Shown here: one piece after another, positions 37,383 through 45,378 of the stretch | Layout of the letters: the number at the start of each line of letters is the position of its first letter | Position numbering within the stretch: the stretch's first letter is position 1 | DNA from: Pseudomonas cerasi | GTDB taxonomy: Bacteria; Pseudomonadota; Gammaproteobacteria; Pseudomonadales; Pseudomonadaceae | NCBI RefSeq assembly: GCF_900074915.1 | Contig: NZ_LT222319.1 | Location: forward strand, 2,885,001-2,949,000 | DNA: 64,000 bases | Direction: 5' to 3' | Notes under the pieces: model-generated | Told to the model about the DNA's origin: nothing | Databases searched by the model: none | Seen by the model: the letters and a program-made list of their open reading frames with translations, nothing else | Position numbers and translations under genes: made by a program

Positions 37383-38567
37383 TCAAATTTCGCCCACAAC
37401 CCCGACCCTTCTATTAACTGCACACCGGTGCAGCAGCGCTATCAGGCACAAAGCCGATACCGACAGCCAGACGCTGACCAGCAGCACCGGTTGAGCGTTG
37501 TCGCCAGACACCCATTGCGACGCCAGCAGCGGTCCGAATGCGCAGCCCAGCAGTTGCATGCCGGGAATGAGCCCGGCGATGCGTCCAGAGGGGTCTATCT
37601 GCAGCGCAATGCGCACCTGAAACGGGGTCAGCATCAGGTAGATCAGGGCAAACAGCGCGCACAGGCCCAGAAATACGTTTACCCCCTGATCGGCTGTGAT
37701 GTACATGCCCAATGCAATGCCGGCCAGAAGAAACGCGGCGGTAGCCAACATCGAGTAATCAGGCACCCTGCGTACCAGCAGAATGCCCAGGCAGCCGCCC
37801 AGCACCTGCATGAATAACATCGCGGACACCAGCAATTGGGCCGCATGAGCGCCCAGCCCTGCGTGGATGCCCAGCGGCTCCAGATACGCCCACAACCCGC
37901 CAACGGCCGAGAGCTGCATGAACACCAGCATCAGCAGCAGCACTTGCTTCAAATTCCATCTGAAACCTGATGTATCCAGCTGTCTGTCAGGCTGCTGCGG
38001 CAAGCGTCCTGGTAACCAGACAACGAACAGCACTGAGCTTGCGGTCAGCATTCCCAGAAACACGAACCCTGCATGCACGCTACGATCAGGCAGTATCAGG
38101 TACGCAAGCGCTGCGGCCATCAGTGCCTGAGCCAGGGTCTGGACGACCATGAACACGCCTGCCACCCGGTCCGGCGCAGGCCCCTGAACGATAAGGCTGA
38201 CGGCGCCCCAGAGCAGTAGGCCCTCGGCCAGCCCCGCCAGCCCCGCCAGCGCGCGTGCAGCGGTCAACGGCCCGTCGCCGGTGACAGTGGCCGTGACCAG
38301 ATCCATTCCGGCAGCGCACAGGATGGCGGTGACCGTCAGCAGACGCAGGTTGAGCATCGAGCGCAGCAGGTCGCCCAGCACCACACCGAGCCCCAGCGCG
38401 ACGATTTCACCCATCGCGACCAGCCCGACACCTTCCAGTGAGACGTGGTCTTGCGCCAGTAACTCGCCAAGAAGCAATGGTTGCAGCCCTACCATCAGCA
38501 CCGCGACAGAGCCCAGTGCCAAGGCGGCACTCAGGTGCCTGCGAGTTACAGCGGACGACGTTTGCAT
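37383..38567 (-). CDS. MFS transporter of the kinase-aldolase operon
   Basis: About 394 residues from ATG 38567, with GAAGAGG upstream; the reading from 38630 overlaps the previous gene. Twelve hydrophobic segments: helix 1 ALALGSVAVLMVGLQPLLLG, a helix 2-3 region with LGVVLGDLL, and a Pro/Gln-rich central loop (PGRLPQQPDRQLD). It is the last gene of a six-gene minus-strand operon and should move that pathway's substrate or product across the inner membrane. Direction of transport cannot be told. Confidence 0.8.
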   Translation of the reverse strand: MQTSSAVTRRHLSAALALGSVAVLMVGLQPLLLGELLAQDHVSLEGVGLVAMGEIVALGLGVVLGDLLRSMLNLRLLTVTAILCAAGMDLVTATVTGDGPLTAARALAGLAGLAEGLLLWGAVSLIVQGPAPDRVAGVFMVVQTLAQALMAAALAYLILPDRSVHAGFVFLGMLTASSVLFVVWLPGRLPQQPDRQLDTSGFRWNLKQVLLLMLVFMQLSAVGGLWAYLEPLGIHAGLGAHAAQLLVSAMLFMQVLGGCLGILLVRRVPDYSMLATAAFLLAGIALGMYITADQGVNVFLGLCALFALIYLMLTPFQVRIALQIDPSGRIAGLIPGMQLLGCAFGPLLASQWVSGDNAQPVLLVSVWLSVSALCLIALLHRCAVNRRVGVVGEI

Positions 38568-38589
38568 GGCATGCGCCTCTTCGGAAGTT

Positions 38590-39210
38590 TCAGTAACCGC
38601 GGGTTTCAGGTGGAATACGGCCTTCGGCAAAACACTGCGCCGCCCGCTTCTCGTCTTTCATCAGCCTTCCGTTGGCCACCAGCACCACCCACCAGGGCAG
38701 TAACGTAAGGTGCGTGCCACATGCCTTGGCCAGCGTATAGGCCTTGGCGCATTTTTCGAACAACTCTGCATTGAGGACCATTCGCGCCCCTGTAGTGCCC
38801 ATCACCACCGGCGTGCTGTCGATCACGGCAGCATTTCCCCCACGCTTCAACAGTCGCGCCAGTGGTTGCTCGGAACTGGCAGGCGTAGCCATATGGCCTA
38901 TATGGCGTGCCTGCTCATCAAATAGAATCGGCAGGACTCCGCCAAAATCCACCAAGCTTTTGGCAAAGGCACCGCCGCCGAGCAGAACGGCGCCGACGTC
39001 AGCTCGGGCGCGGTAGATCGCCGCGTGCGTCTGGCCGTCGCCCGCTGCCGAGTCGTCGCAATCAACCACCTGCGGCGCCAGGTCGTCGAGCTTGCCCAGC
39101 CACATGCTCTGTTCGCCCGGCAATCGCAACGACACACTGCTGTGTGAGTCCACCTGCCCCATCAGGCGTTCACGCAGATCAAACCACTGTTTTCGAAGTG
39201 AATCGCGCAT
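38590..39210 (-). CDS. Degenerate class II aldolase/adducin-fold protein (pseudoenzyme)
   Basis: About 206 residues from ATG 39210 (GGTGAG upstream). The class II aldolase/adducin fold is recognisable (YRARADVGAV, then a TTGARMVLNAELFEKCAKAY helix) but the active site is gone. Where its operon neighbour has ESELH...SIHTH, this protein has DGQTH...VLLGGG; the later metal His of the RNHG motif is replaced by DSTP. All expected zinc ligands and the catalytic Glu are therefore missing. It may be a regulatory or structural partner of the intact aldolase. The frame is undamaged, which argues for a kept function. Confidence 0.7.
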   Translation of the reverse strand: MRDSLRKQWFDLRERLMGQVDSHSSVSLRLPGEQSMWLGKLDDLAPQVVDCDDSAAGDGQTHAAIYRARADVGAVLLGGGAFAKSLVDFGGVLPILFDEQARHIGHMATPASSEQPLARLLKRGGNAAVIDSTPVVMGTTGARMVLNAELFEKCAKAYTLAKACGTHLTLLPWWVVLVANGRLMKDEKRAAQCFAEGRIPPETRGY

Positions 39211-39220
39211 GCTGCTCACC

Positions 39221-40702
39221 TCACACCAGCTGAAAGACAGCGTCGAAGCGTTCGAGCGCGTCGTCGATGACATCGTCGGTGTCAGCCAGGCTGGTGTACA
39301 AGCGGCTCCCGGCCAGCGTGATCAGGCCGTGAGCGGTATACGCGGCCCCCATCTCTTCCATCATGTGCTTGCGAGTCTTGGCTTCATTGCGCGCCCTCAG
39401 CAGCTTGAGCGGGTTGCCGGTATCGAGCAGCAGGACGCCGGACGTCTGCAGGTGAACGATGGAGCCCATGTTGTACGCCACGTAGGGCAAGCCGCGCCGA
39501 TTGATGATCTCTTCCAGTCCTGCGCGCATACGGTCGCCCGCCCTTCCCGCCAGCGCCGGCGCGTTCAGGCGGCGGGCTTCGACCAGCGCGTAATAACCAG
39601 CGACGCATGACAACGGATTGGCCGACAGCGTGCCGCCGACGAACGCCCGTCGCGAGGATGTGCCGATGCCACCGGCAAGCAGTTGCATCACGTCCCGGCG
39701 CCCGCCAATGGCACCCGCCATCGGATAGCCCCCGGTCAGGCATTTGCCCAGTACCGTGATGTCCGGCATGACATTGAAATAAGCCTGTGCGCCGCCCAGA
39801 CCGGCACGGAATCCGGTGACCACTTCGTCGAAGATCAGCAGGGCATCGAATTCGTTGCACAGCGCACGCAGCTGTCGGTTGAAGTCGGCGTGCACCGGAC
39901 GCGTGCCGCTTTCCGGGCCAAAAGGTTCGACCATAATGGCTGCGGTGCCACCACGCAGACGATTGATTTGCAGCCTGCGACGCAACGCATCGAGATTGTT
40001 GGGTGGGCTCTCCTGAGTGTTTGCGGTGGCGCCTCGCGGGATTCCCACTGCCTCCATGCGCCCGGTGCCCGGCAAGCGCATGCCATAGACCAACTGGTCG
40101 CTCCAGCCGTGGTAGGCGCCGCCGATCTTGATCACCCATTTCTTGCGGGTATAGGCACGGGCCAGGCGAACCGCGGCCATGACCGCCTCGGTGCCCGAGC
40201 CCAGCAAGCGCAGCATGTCGACGCCCGGCATCGATTGGCAGACCAGTTCCGCCAGTTTGACTTCATATTCATGCAGCAAGCCGGTCACCGGCCCGCACTC
40301 ATCGAGAATCCGGTCAACCTGTTCGCGAATGGCCGGATGGTTGGAGCCCAGCAACGTCGGGCCGCCTGCCTGCAGGAAGTCGGTGTAGCGATTGCCATCG
40401 ACATCGGTCAGGTGCGCACCGTTAGCCTGGGCGAAGGCCAGCGGAAACGGATAGTTGAACGCCAGGTTATGTTGCACGCCTCCCGGTATGACCTTTTTCG
40501 CCGCCTCGGAAAGCCGCTTCGAGCCTTGGCAGCGCTCGTCGAAATAGCCCATGATCTTGTTCATCGCGTCGCGCTTGATCGGGCGAATCGGCTGTTTCAC
40601 CAGCTCATCGAAGCGGCGATACAGTGAATCGACATCGGGCCATTGCGACACGGCCGATGCGGGAATGTCAGGGATGTTGGCAGGATCGAGAGGTCTGTTC
40701 AT
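39221..40702 (-). CDS. Class III aminotransferase, glutamate-1-semialdehyde aminomutase-like
   Basis: About 493 residues from ATG 40702, overlapping the aldolase stop as ATGA; the longer ORF to 40903 lies within that gene. An extra N-terminal helix region (about 70 residues) precedes the GSA-AM-like fold: KKVIPGGVQHNLAFNYPFP, LLGSGTEAVMAAVRLAR, GGAYHGWSDQ, LIFDEVVTGFRAG and the PLP lysine in VLGKCLTGGYP. It should transfer or shift an amino group on a small aldehyde or keto compound. The chromosomal hemL is normally elsewhere, so this is a dedicated pathway enzyme. Substrate unknown. Confidence 0.84.
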   Translation of the reverse strand: MNRPLDPANIPDIPASAVSQWPDVDSLYRRFDELVKQPIRPIKRDAMNKIMGYFDERCQGSKRLSEAAKKVIPGGVQHNLAFNYPFPLAFAQANGAHLTDVDGNRYTDFLQAGGPTLLGSNHPAIREQVDRILDECGPVTGLLHEYEVKLAELVCQSMPGVDMLRLLGSGTEAVMAAVRLARAYTRKKWVIKIGGAYHGWSDQLVYGMRLPGTGRMEAVGIPRGATANTQESPPNNLDALRRRLQINRLRGGTAAIMVEPFGPESGTRPVHADFNRQLRALCNEFDALLIFDEVVTGFRAGLGGAQAYFNVMPDITVLGKCLTGGYPMAGAIGGRRDVMQLLAGGIGTSSRRAFVGGTLSANPLSCVAGYYALVEARRLNAPALAGRAGDRMRAGLEEIINRRGLPYVAYNMGSIVHLQTSGVLLLDTGNPLKLLRARNEAKTRKHMMEEMGAAYTAHGLITLAGSRLYTSLADTDDVIDDALERFDAVFQLV

Positions 40703-41382
40703 GATTGAGTCTCTGAAAAAGTCTGAGGGCTGAGGGCGTGCGAGCCGGCACTGGTCAGGGCGTCGATCAGGCGTGCTATTGCAACGCGTGATTCGGGTTT
40801 GCCACGGCTGTTTGCTTTGATCTGGTTGAGAAGATGGGCACGGCAGAATGTTTCCAGGTCCTCCAGGCGCTTCAGGGTGGCTTCTATGTCCGGGCCACAG
40901 CACAGAACGCCGTGATTGCGCATCAGGTAGGCGTTTTGGTCAGGCCGGATGGTCTTTTCCAGCTTGCCCGCCAGCCAACCGGAACCGGACGGCGCATAAC
41001 CCACCAGCTGAATTCGCCGCCCGAGCGATTGCCACAGCGGCGGGTATGGCACTTCCAGCGATTTGCCGAACAATGTGCAGGCGCTGGCCAATGGTTGATG
41101 GGTATGAATGCTGCAGTTGACGTCCGGGCGACTGCGCAGGACTTTCGCGTGCAGCTCGCTTTCAACCGAGGGCGAACGTTCGCCCGACAACTGCTTGAGA
41201 TCCTTGAGTCGCAATACGCAGACGTCCTCTGGCCGCATGCTGAAGTAGTCGGTGGCCGACGGAGTGACCGCGATGTGCAATGCGTCGATACGCAGCGCAA
41301 GGTTGCCGCCGGTTGCGGCAAAGAAGCCGCGGCGTGACAGATGCCGCGACAGGTCGACGATCTGCTGTTGAACATTGTTCAT
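40699..41382 (-). CDS. Class II aldolase (fuculose/ribulose-phosphate type)
   Basis: 227 residues. The class II aldolase/epimerase active site is complete: GGNLALR for phosphate binding, the ESELH Glu, the zinc pair in SIHTHQP and the third His in MRNHGVLCCG. Relatives are L-fuculose-1-phosphate aldolase, L-ribulose-5-phosphate 4-epimerase and methylthioribulose-1-phosphate dehydratase. Just downstream of a sugar kinase (ATGA overlap), a cleavage or dehydration of a phosphorylated ketose is the natural reading. Confidence 0.84.
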   Translation of the reverse strand: MNNVQQQIVDLSRHLSRRGFFAATGGNLALRIDALHIAVTPSATDYFSMRPEDVCVLRLKDLKQLSGERSPSVESELHAKVLRSRPDVNCSIHTHQPLASACTLFGKSLEVPYPPLWQSLGRRIQLVGYAPSGSGWLAGKLEKTIRPDQNAYLMRNHGVLCCGPDIEATLKRLEDLETFCRAHLLNQIKANSRGKPESRVAIARLIDALTSAGSHALSPQTFSETQS

Positions 41383-43007
41383 GGTGCCGTCTCCTGCGAT
41401 GGGTTCAACCTGCGATAGAGCGGCGCCAGACGTTTGCGGACTTCCTTGAACGTGGCGAAGCGGTCGTCATACAGGTTTCGGGTTGATTCGGAGGGTTCGT
41501 ACAGCCGATGCGGCCGTTGCAGGGCCGGCAAATCGTTGAACTGCAGTTTTTCGAGCGCTACTGCAGCAATGAAGGCCGCACCGCGTGCGTTGGTCTGAAT
41601 CGGGTTATGCGGTTGCTGAATGACTCGCCCGCAGACATCGGCCATGATCTGGCACCACACATCCGATTGCGCTCCGCCTCCGGTGGCGACGACGACTCCG
41701 CGCGACTGGCCGATAAATTGCGAGAACGGTTCCAGCATCCAGCGCGTGTTGTGCGCGACGCCCTCCATGAAGGCCCGGATGATGTCTTCCCGCGAGTGCT
41801 CGAGTTTCAGGTTGATCAGGCCGGCACGCAGGCTCGGATCACCTACTGGAGAGCGCTCGCCACACAACCATGGCGTGTAGATCAGCCCCCTCGAACCCGG
41901 TGGCACTCGGGCGGCGATACGGTCCAGCAAGGCGTACACGTCCGGTTGCTGCTCATCGCTCAGCAACTCGTCCGGGTGATACAGCACCTTGTCGCGCAGA
42001 AACGACAGATTGGCGCCCGCCGCCGATTGCATGGCCATTGCCAGATACCGGCCCTTGACCGCACTGGGTACCGCAGCAATGTGGTGGCGAACACTGGATT
42101 TCTTGAACGGCACGTGAGCGCCGACCCACGACGAGGTGCCCAGATAAAGATGCGGAGCGAAGTCGCGCACGGTGGCGCCAACGGCCACCGCCGAGGTGTC
42201 CACAGCACCCGCCACCACAGGTGTGGATCGAAGCAGCCCCAACGCATCGGCGAGCTCGGGCTTCAAGGTGCCGATGACTTCCGTCGAGCCCACCAGCTCA
42301 GGCAGTTTGCCTGCGTCGATACCCAGAGCCCTGATCAGGCTGGCGTCGTAACGGATGTGATGAGGATCGCGATTGTCGGTTACCCAGGCGGTCAGCATCG
42401 AGTCACCTGTGGCGCAGAAGCGCCCCGACAAGCGCATATTCATGTAGTCGAGCACATTCAGAAACTTGTGCGTCTGGTCATACCTTGCCGGATCGTGGTC
42501 AAGGATATAGGCCATGTGCCCGGCCGAATCCATGCCCGACAGCGACGCTACCCCGCCGGTCAGTCGAAGCGATTTCCAGAGTTTGAGCGGCCCGTAGCCG
42601 CCCAGATTGCACCAGCCTCCGCCCATGCGTTTTTTGATCGAGTCGGCGCCGCGTTTGTCCAGCCACAGCAGCGCCCGGCCAATCGCGGTCCCGTCGCGAT
42701 CGACACAGACCGTGCCTTCGCTTTGCGTCGAGCAACACACGGCCACCACCTGACGACGCCTGAGCGGGTCGGCTGCCAGCAATTCGTGGGCACCAAGCAG
42801 AAACGCGTTCCACCAGTCCTCGGGTTCCTGCTCGGCACTCAGACCACTGACGTGCAGCGGTACACCGTGAAACGCCCAGGCGCGGATGTCTCCCTCCATG
42901 GAGACCAGCGCGCACTTGCAGCCGGACGTTCCCAGGTCGATCGCGAGGACGAGTTGCTCCAGGCCGGTAGCCGCCTCAGGCGTCCGGGAAATGAAAAGCG
43001 AAGTCAT
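41379..43007 (-). CDS. FGGY-family carbohydrate kinase
   Basis: 542 residues, xylulokinase-like. N-terminal phosphate loop LAIDLGTSGCKCAL; the catalytic-base region VAGAVDTSAVAVG; the ATP-binding VVVATGGGAQSDVWCQIMAD; the C-terminal TNARGAAFIAA motif. It phosphorylates a ketose or polyol; the FGGY family includes xylulose, ribulose, erythritol and glycerol kinases and the specificity cannot be read. It stands 10 bases after the porin gene and overlaps the aldolase by 4 bases. Length is slightly above the usual 480-520. Confidence 0.87.
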   Translation of the reverse strand: MTSLFISRTPEAATGLEQLVLAIDLGTSGCKCALVSMEGDIRAWAFHGVPLHVSGLSAEQEPEDWWNAFLLGAHELLAADPLRRRQVVAVCCSTQSEGTVCVDRDGTAIGRALLWLDKRGADSIKKRMGGGWCNLGGYGPLKLWKSLRLTGGVASLSGMDSAGHMAYILDHDPARYDQTHKFLNVLDYMNMRLSGRFCATGDSMLTAWVTDNRDPHHIRYDASLIRALGIDAGKLPELVGSTEVIGTLKPELADALGLLRSTPVVAGAVDTSAVAVGATVRDFAPHLYLGTSSWVGAHVPFKKSSVRHHIAAVPSAVKGRYLAMAMQSAAGANLSFLRDKVLYHPDELLSDEQQPDVYALLDRIAARVPPGSRGLIYTPWLCGERSPVGDPSLRAGLINLKLEHSREDIIRAFMEGVAHNTRWMLEPFSQFIGQSRGVVVATGGGAQSDVWCQIMADVCGRVIQQPHNPIQTNARGAAFIAAVALEKLQFNDLPALQRPHRLYEPSESTRNLYDDRFATFKEVRKRLAPLYRRLNPSQETAP

Positions 43008-43017
43008 AAAGGTCTAC

Positions 43018-43899
43018 TCAGAATGTGCGGGAAATCGACGCTACCCAGCGACTGCCGTCCGTGGTGCGCACATGTCCGTCGTCCTCGGCCATATACAGCT
43101 CGCGCGCCCTGGTCTTGGTCGTCACCCAGTCAAGCCCCCAGTCGAAGCCCCACCAGTGGTGGACCAGACCTGCGCCATAATCGGCAAAGTCGGCTTCCGA
43201 GAAGTTTTCGATCTGTTGATAGCCGGCGTGCAGCTTCAGGTTGGTGTTGATGCCCAGCGCGTATTTGTAATCAAGGTCATAGAGCATGCTGCCCCGGGAG
43301 TTGCGGTCACCCTTGGCATAGCAATCGAGGCCTTTGGTCGGGTCATCGCGGAACTGCAATTGCGCGCCGCATACCCCGCCACTGTTGGCACCCCGGTAGT
43401 TTTTCGAGAGCACCCGGGCGATTCGCCCTTCGAGCGCGCCGTAACCGATTTCAAGCACGGCGAACTGGCTGTTGTAATTGGTCGAGTGCTCTTCACCTGG
43501 CGTGAACGTTTCGAAATCGAACCGGTTCGGTGCCTTGAACTGAGCCCCTGGAAACATCTCGGCCGCAAGCCCGACGCCATAGTGCCAGGCATCCGGATCG
43601 CCGAAGCGATAACCGCCCGCCAGCAATACACCTGCACCGTCGCCGTCGAGGAACTGTTTCTTGCTGACCGTGGTAAATTCGGCAAGCGCCACCAGGCCTG
43701 TTTCATGGGCGACCTGGAGGGTCACCTTGGCCCCGGGCCGATTCAGAGAATCGGAAATCCCACGGGTACGAATGTCCGAGCTGACCTTGGCGGTAACATC
43801 CACTGCGTAGCTCGACATTTCATCGGCGATGGCAAGAGTCGGGCCTGCTGCGCAGCACAGGGCTGCAGCCATTACATAACGGGTTGTATACGTGCGCAT
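43018..43899 (-). CDS. TorF-family putative outer-membrane porin
   Basis: About 293 residues from ATG 43899, with GGGAGA 6 bases upstream. A signal peptide (RYVMAAALCCAAGPTLAIA) is followed by VDVTAKVSSDIRTRGIS, the entry typical of this porin family, then alternating beta-strands and a C-terminal Phe (WVASISRTF) as barrel-assembly signal. It probably lets the operon's substrate cross the outer membrane. The longer ORF to 44010 overlaps the DUF2147 gene. Confidence 0.72.
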   Translation of the reverse strand: MRTYTTRYVMAAALCCAAGPTLAIADEMSSYAVDVTAKVSSDIRTRGISDSLNRPGAKVTLQVAHETGLVALAEFTTVSKKQFLDGDGAGVLLAGGYRFGDPDAWHYGVGLAAEMFPGAQFKAPNRFDFETFTPGEEHSTNYNSQFAVLEIGYGALEGRIARVLSKNYRGANSGGVCGAQLQFRDDPTKGLDCYAKGDRNSRGSMLYDLDYKYALGINTNLKLHAGYQQIENFSEADFADYGAGLVHHWWGFDWGLDWVTTKTRARELYMAEDDGHVRTTDGSRWVASISRTF

Positions 43900-43927
43900 G
43901 ATTCTCTCCCACGCTAAAGGGCCGGAT

Positions 43928-44353
43928 TTACGATTTGCAAACCGGGGCAGGAGGCAGTGTTGCGATTCGCTCGAATTGCTCTGTATTGCCGAGAACTTCG
44001 GTGCCGACAAAAGCCCTTACATTGAGGCGTCCATCCTTGACTCGAACGGCGCCCTTATATTTTTTCTGATCACGGGGGTCATACACCCAGCCATCGCGCC
44101 AGGCGTCCTGGTCGTAGCGGGTCAGCTGCAGAATCTGTACGCCGCAGTCACTCGACGTCGAAGCAGCATCCTTGACCCAGACAATCTGGCCGCAGATAGC
44201 GCCGGTCTTGTCTGCGCAGTCGTCAAGCCTGACTACCGCGTCCTTTTCCGCCGTCAGCCAAAGGCCCTTGGCCTCAAGCGGACCGGCAGCAGCATGAATG
44301 CCGGTGGAGCACATCAGAACCGAAGAGAGGAAAAGCCACTGCCGTACGTTCAT
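43928..44353 (-). CDS. DUF2147 periplasmic protein
   Basis: 141 residues with a signal peptide (LFLSSVLMCSTGIHAAA). The DUF2147 pattern is visible: GLWLTAEKDAVVRLDDC, then ICGQIVWV with a Cys pair, DGWVYDPRDQKKYKG and VLGNTEQFERI. Family members are small secreted proteins of unknown role. First gene of the minus-strand operon (AAGGTG upstream), divergent from the TetR gene. Confidence 0.82.
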   Translation of the reverse strand: MNVRQWLFLSSVLMCSTGIHAAAGPLEAKGLWLTAEKDAVVRLDDCADKTGAICGQIVWVKDAASTSSDCGVQILQLTRYDQDAWRDGWVYDPRDQKKYKGAVRVKDGRLNVRAFVGTEVLGNTEQFERIATLPPAPVCKS

Positions 44354-44430
44354 AGCGTCACCTTTTTTATTTTTTGTTTTGACAGACCGTCACAATAACG
44401 ACGCTTCAGTTATGATAGTCATCGCTACAC

Positions 44431-44446
44431 GATAGTTATAACTATC
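44431..44446. promoter_or_regulatory. Perfect 16-base palindrome, probable TetR operator
   Basis: GATAGTTATAACTATC is its own reverse complement and lies between the divergent DUF2147 and TetR genes. A further half site, GATAGT, is at 44414-44419, and an outer CACGATA / TATCGTG pair (about 44428 and 44452) frames it. Size, symmetry and place fit an operator for the neighbouring TetR-family repressor, controlling both directions. Confidence 0.6.
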
Positions 44447-44513
44447 ATTTTATCGTGCAGCAACTGTTTTTTTGATCGTCATGCTGGCGCCCCATTCTTC
44501 TTGACAGGTACTT

Positions 44514-45197
44514 ATGGCCAGGCTGAAAACCGAAACCCTTCCCGAGCAGATCGCCGGGAAAAGCGTTGAACGCAAGAAGTTGCCCGCGCAGCAGCGTGCT
44601 ACCGAAACCTACGAACGCATTCTGGTCGCCACGGCAAACACCCTGTGCGAGGTCGGCATAGAACGCTTGTCGACCAACCTGGTATGCGAACGGGCCGGCC
44701 TTACGCCGCCCGCGTTGTATCGCTATTTCCCCAATAAGTACGCGCTGTTGACGGTGCTGGGCGAACGTCTGCTCGAGAAACAGAACGAGCGGATCGATCA
44801 CTGGATCACCCCCGAGCTGATCGCAGGTCCGCCTCAGGCGCTTGAGCAGGCGCTCGCCGAGCTGATTCTGGATACGTACCGGGTCACCGATGCCACGCTG
44901 GGCGGCATGTGGACGCTCAAGGCACTGAGGGCGGTTCCCGCGCTGGAGCATGTGCGGCTCGACTCCCACCGCAGGGTTTCCAAGGCTCAGGCCGCCATCA
45001 TCGGCAGTGCTTTTCCAGACGCGGCGTCCGAGGACATCGCCATGGTTGCCCGCGTTGCGGTGGAAATGATTCACGCGACCATTGAGTTGTTGTTCGATGA
45101 ACCGCTGGAGCCCGCGAAAACCTGCGCGATGGTGGCAGCGATGATTGTCAGTCATCTGGATCGCCTGGCGCCCGAACCCGTGCATGGCGAGCAATGA
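44514..45197 (+). CDS. TetR-family transcriptional regulator
   Basis: 227 residues. The N-terminal helix-turn-helix is clear: ETYERILVATANTLCEVGIE, LSTNLVCERAGLTPPALYRY and FPNKYALLTVLGERLL. The C-terminal ligand domain is divergent, as usual. AGG lies 6 bases before the ATG. It diverges from the DUF2147-porin-kinase operon and precedes the aldehyde dehydrogenase on the same strand; it probably represses one or both. The inducer could be the operon's carbohydrate or an aromatic aldehyde. Confidence 0.88.
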   Translation: MARLKTETLPEQIAGKSVERKKLPAQQRATETYERILVATANTLCEVGIERLSTNLVCERAGLTPPALYRYFPNKYALLTVLGERLLEKQNERIDHWITPELIAGPPQALEQALAELILDTYRVTDATLGGMWTLKALRAVPALEHVRLDSHRRVSKAQAAIIGSAFPDAASEDIAMVARVAVEMIHATIELLFDEPLEPAKTCAMVAAMIVSHLDRLAPEPVHGEQ

Positions 45198-45378
45198 TTG
45201 CAATACAGGTTGGACGTTCCAGCCACTTTAACCGGCCGGATCGCCCCTCCATTGGCTTTGCAGTGTCCTATACGGTTAGGTGAGCCAGGACATCGACACA
45301 TTACCGCTGACACGCCTGCACTTGCGGCAGGTTCGGTCGCAGTGACTATAAAAAACACGCAGCCACAGGAGCAGCGTC

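Noticed and set aside
41508..43250. 580-codon plus-strand ORF
   Set aside because: Antisense to the FGGY kinase gene, which has full family motifs; no family motif on this strand.
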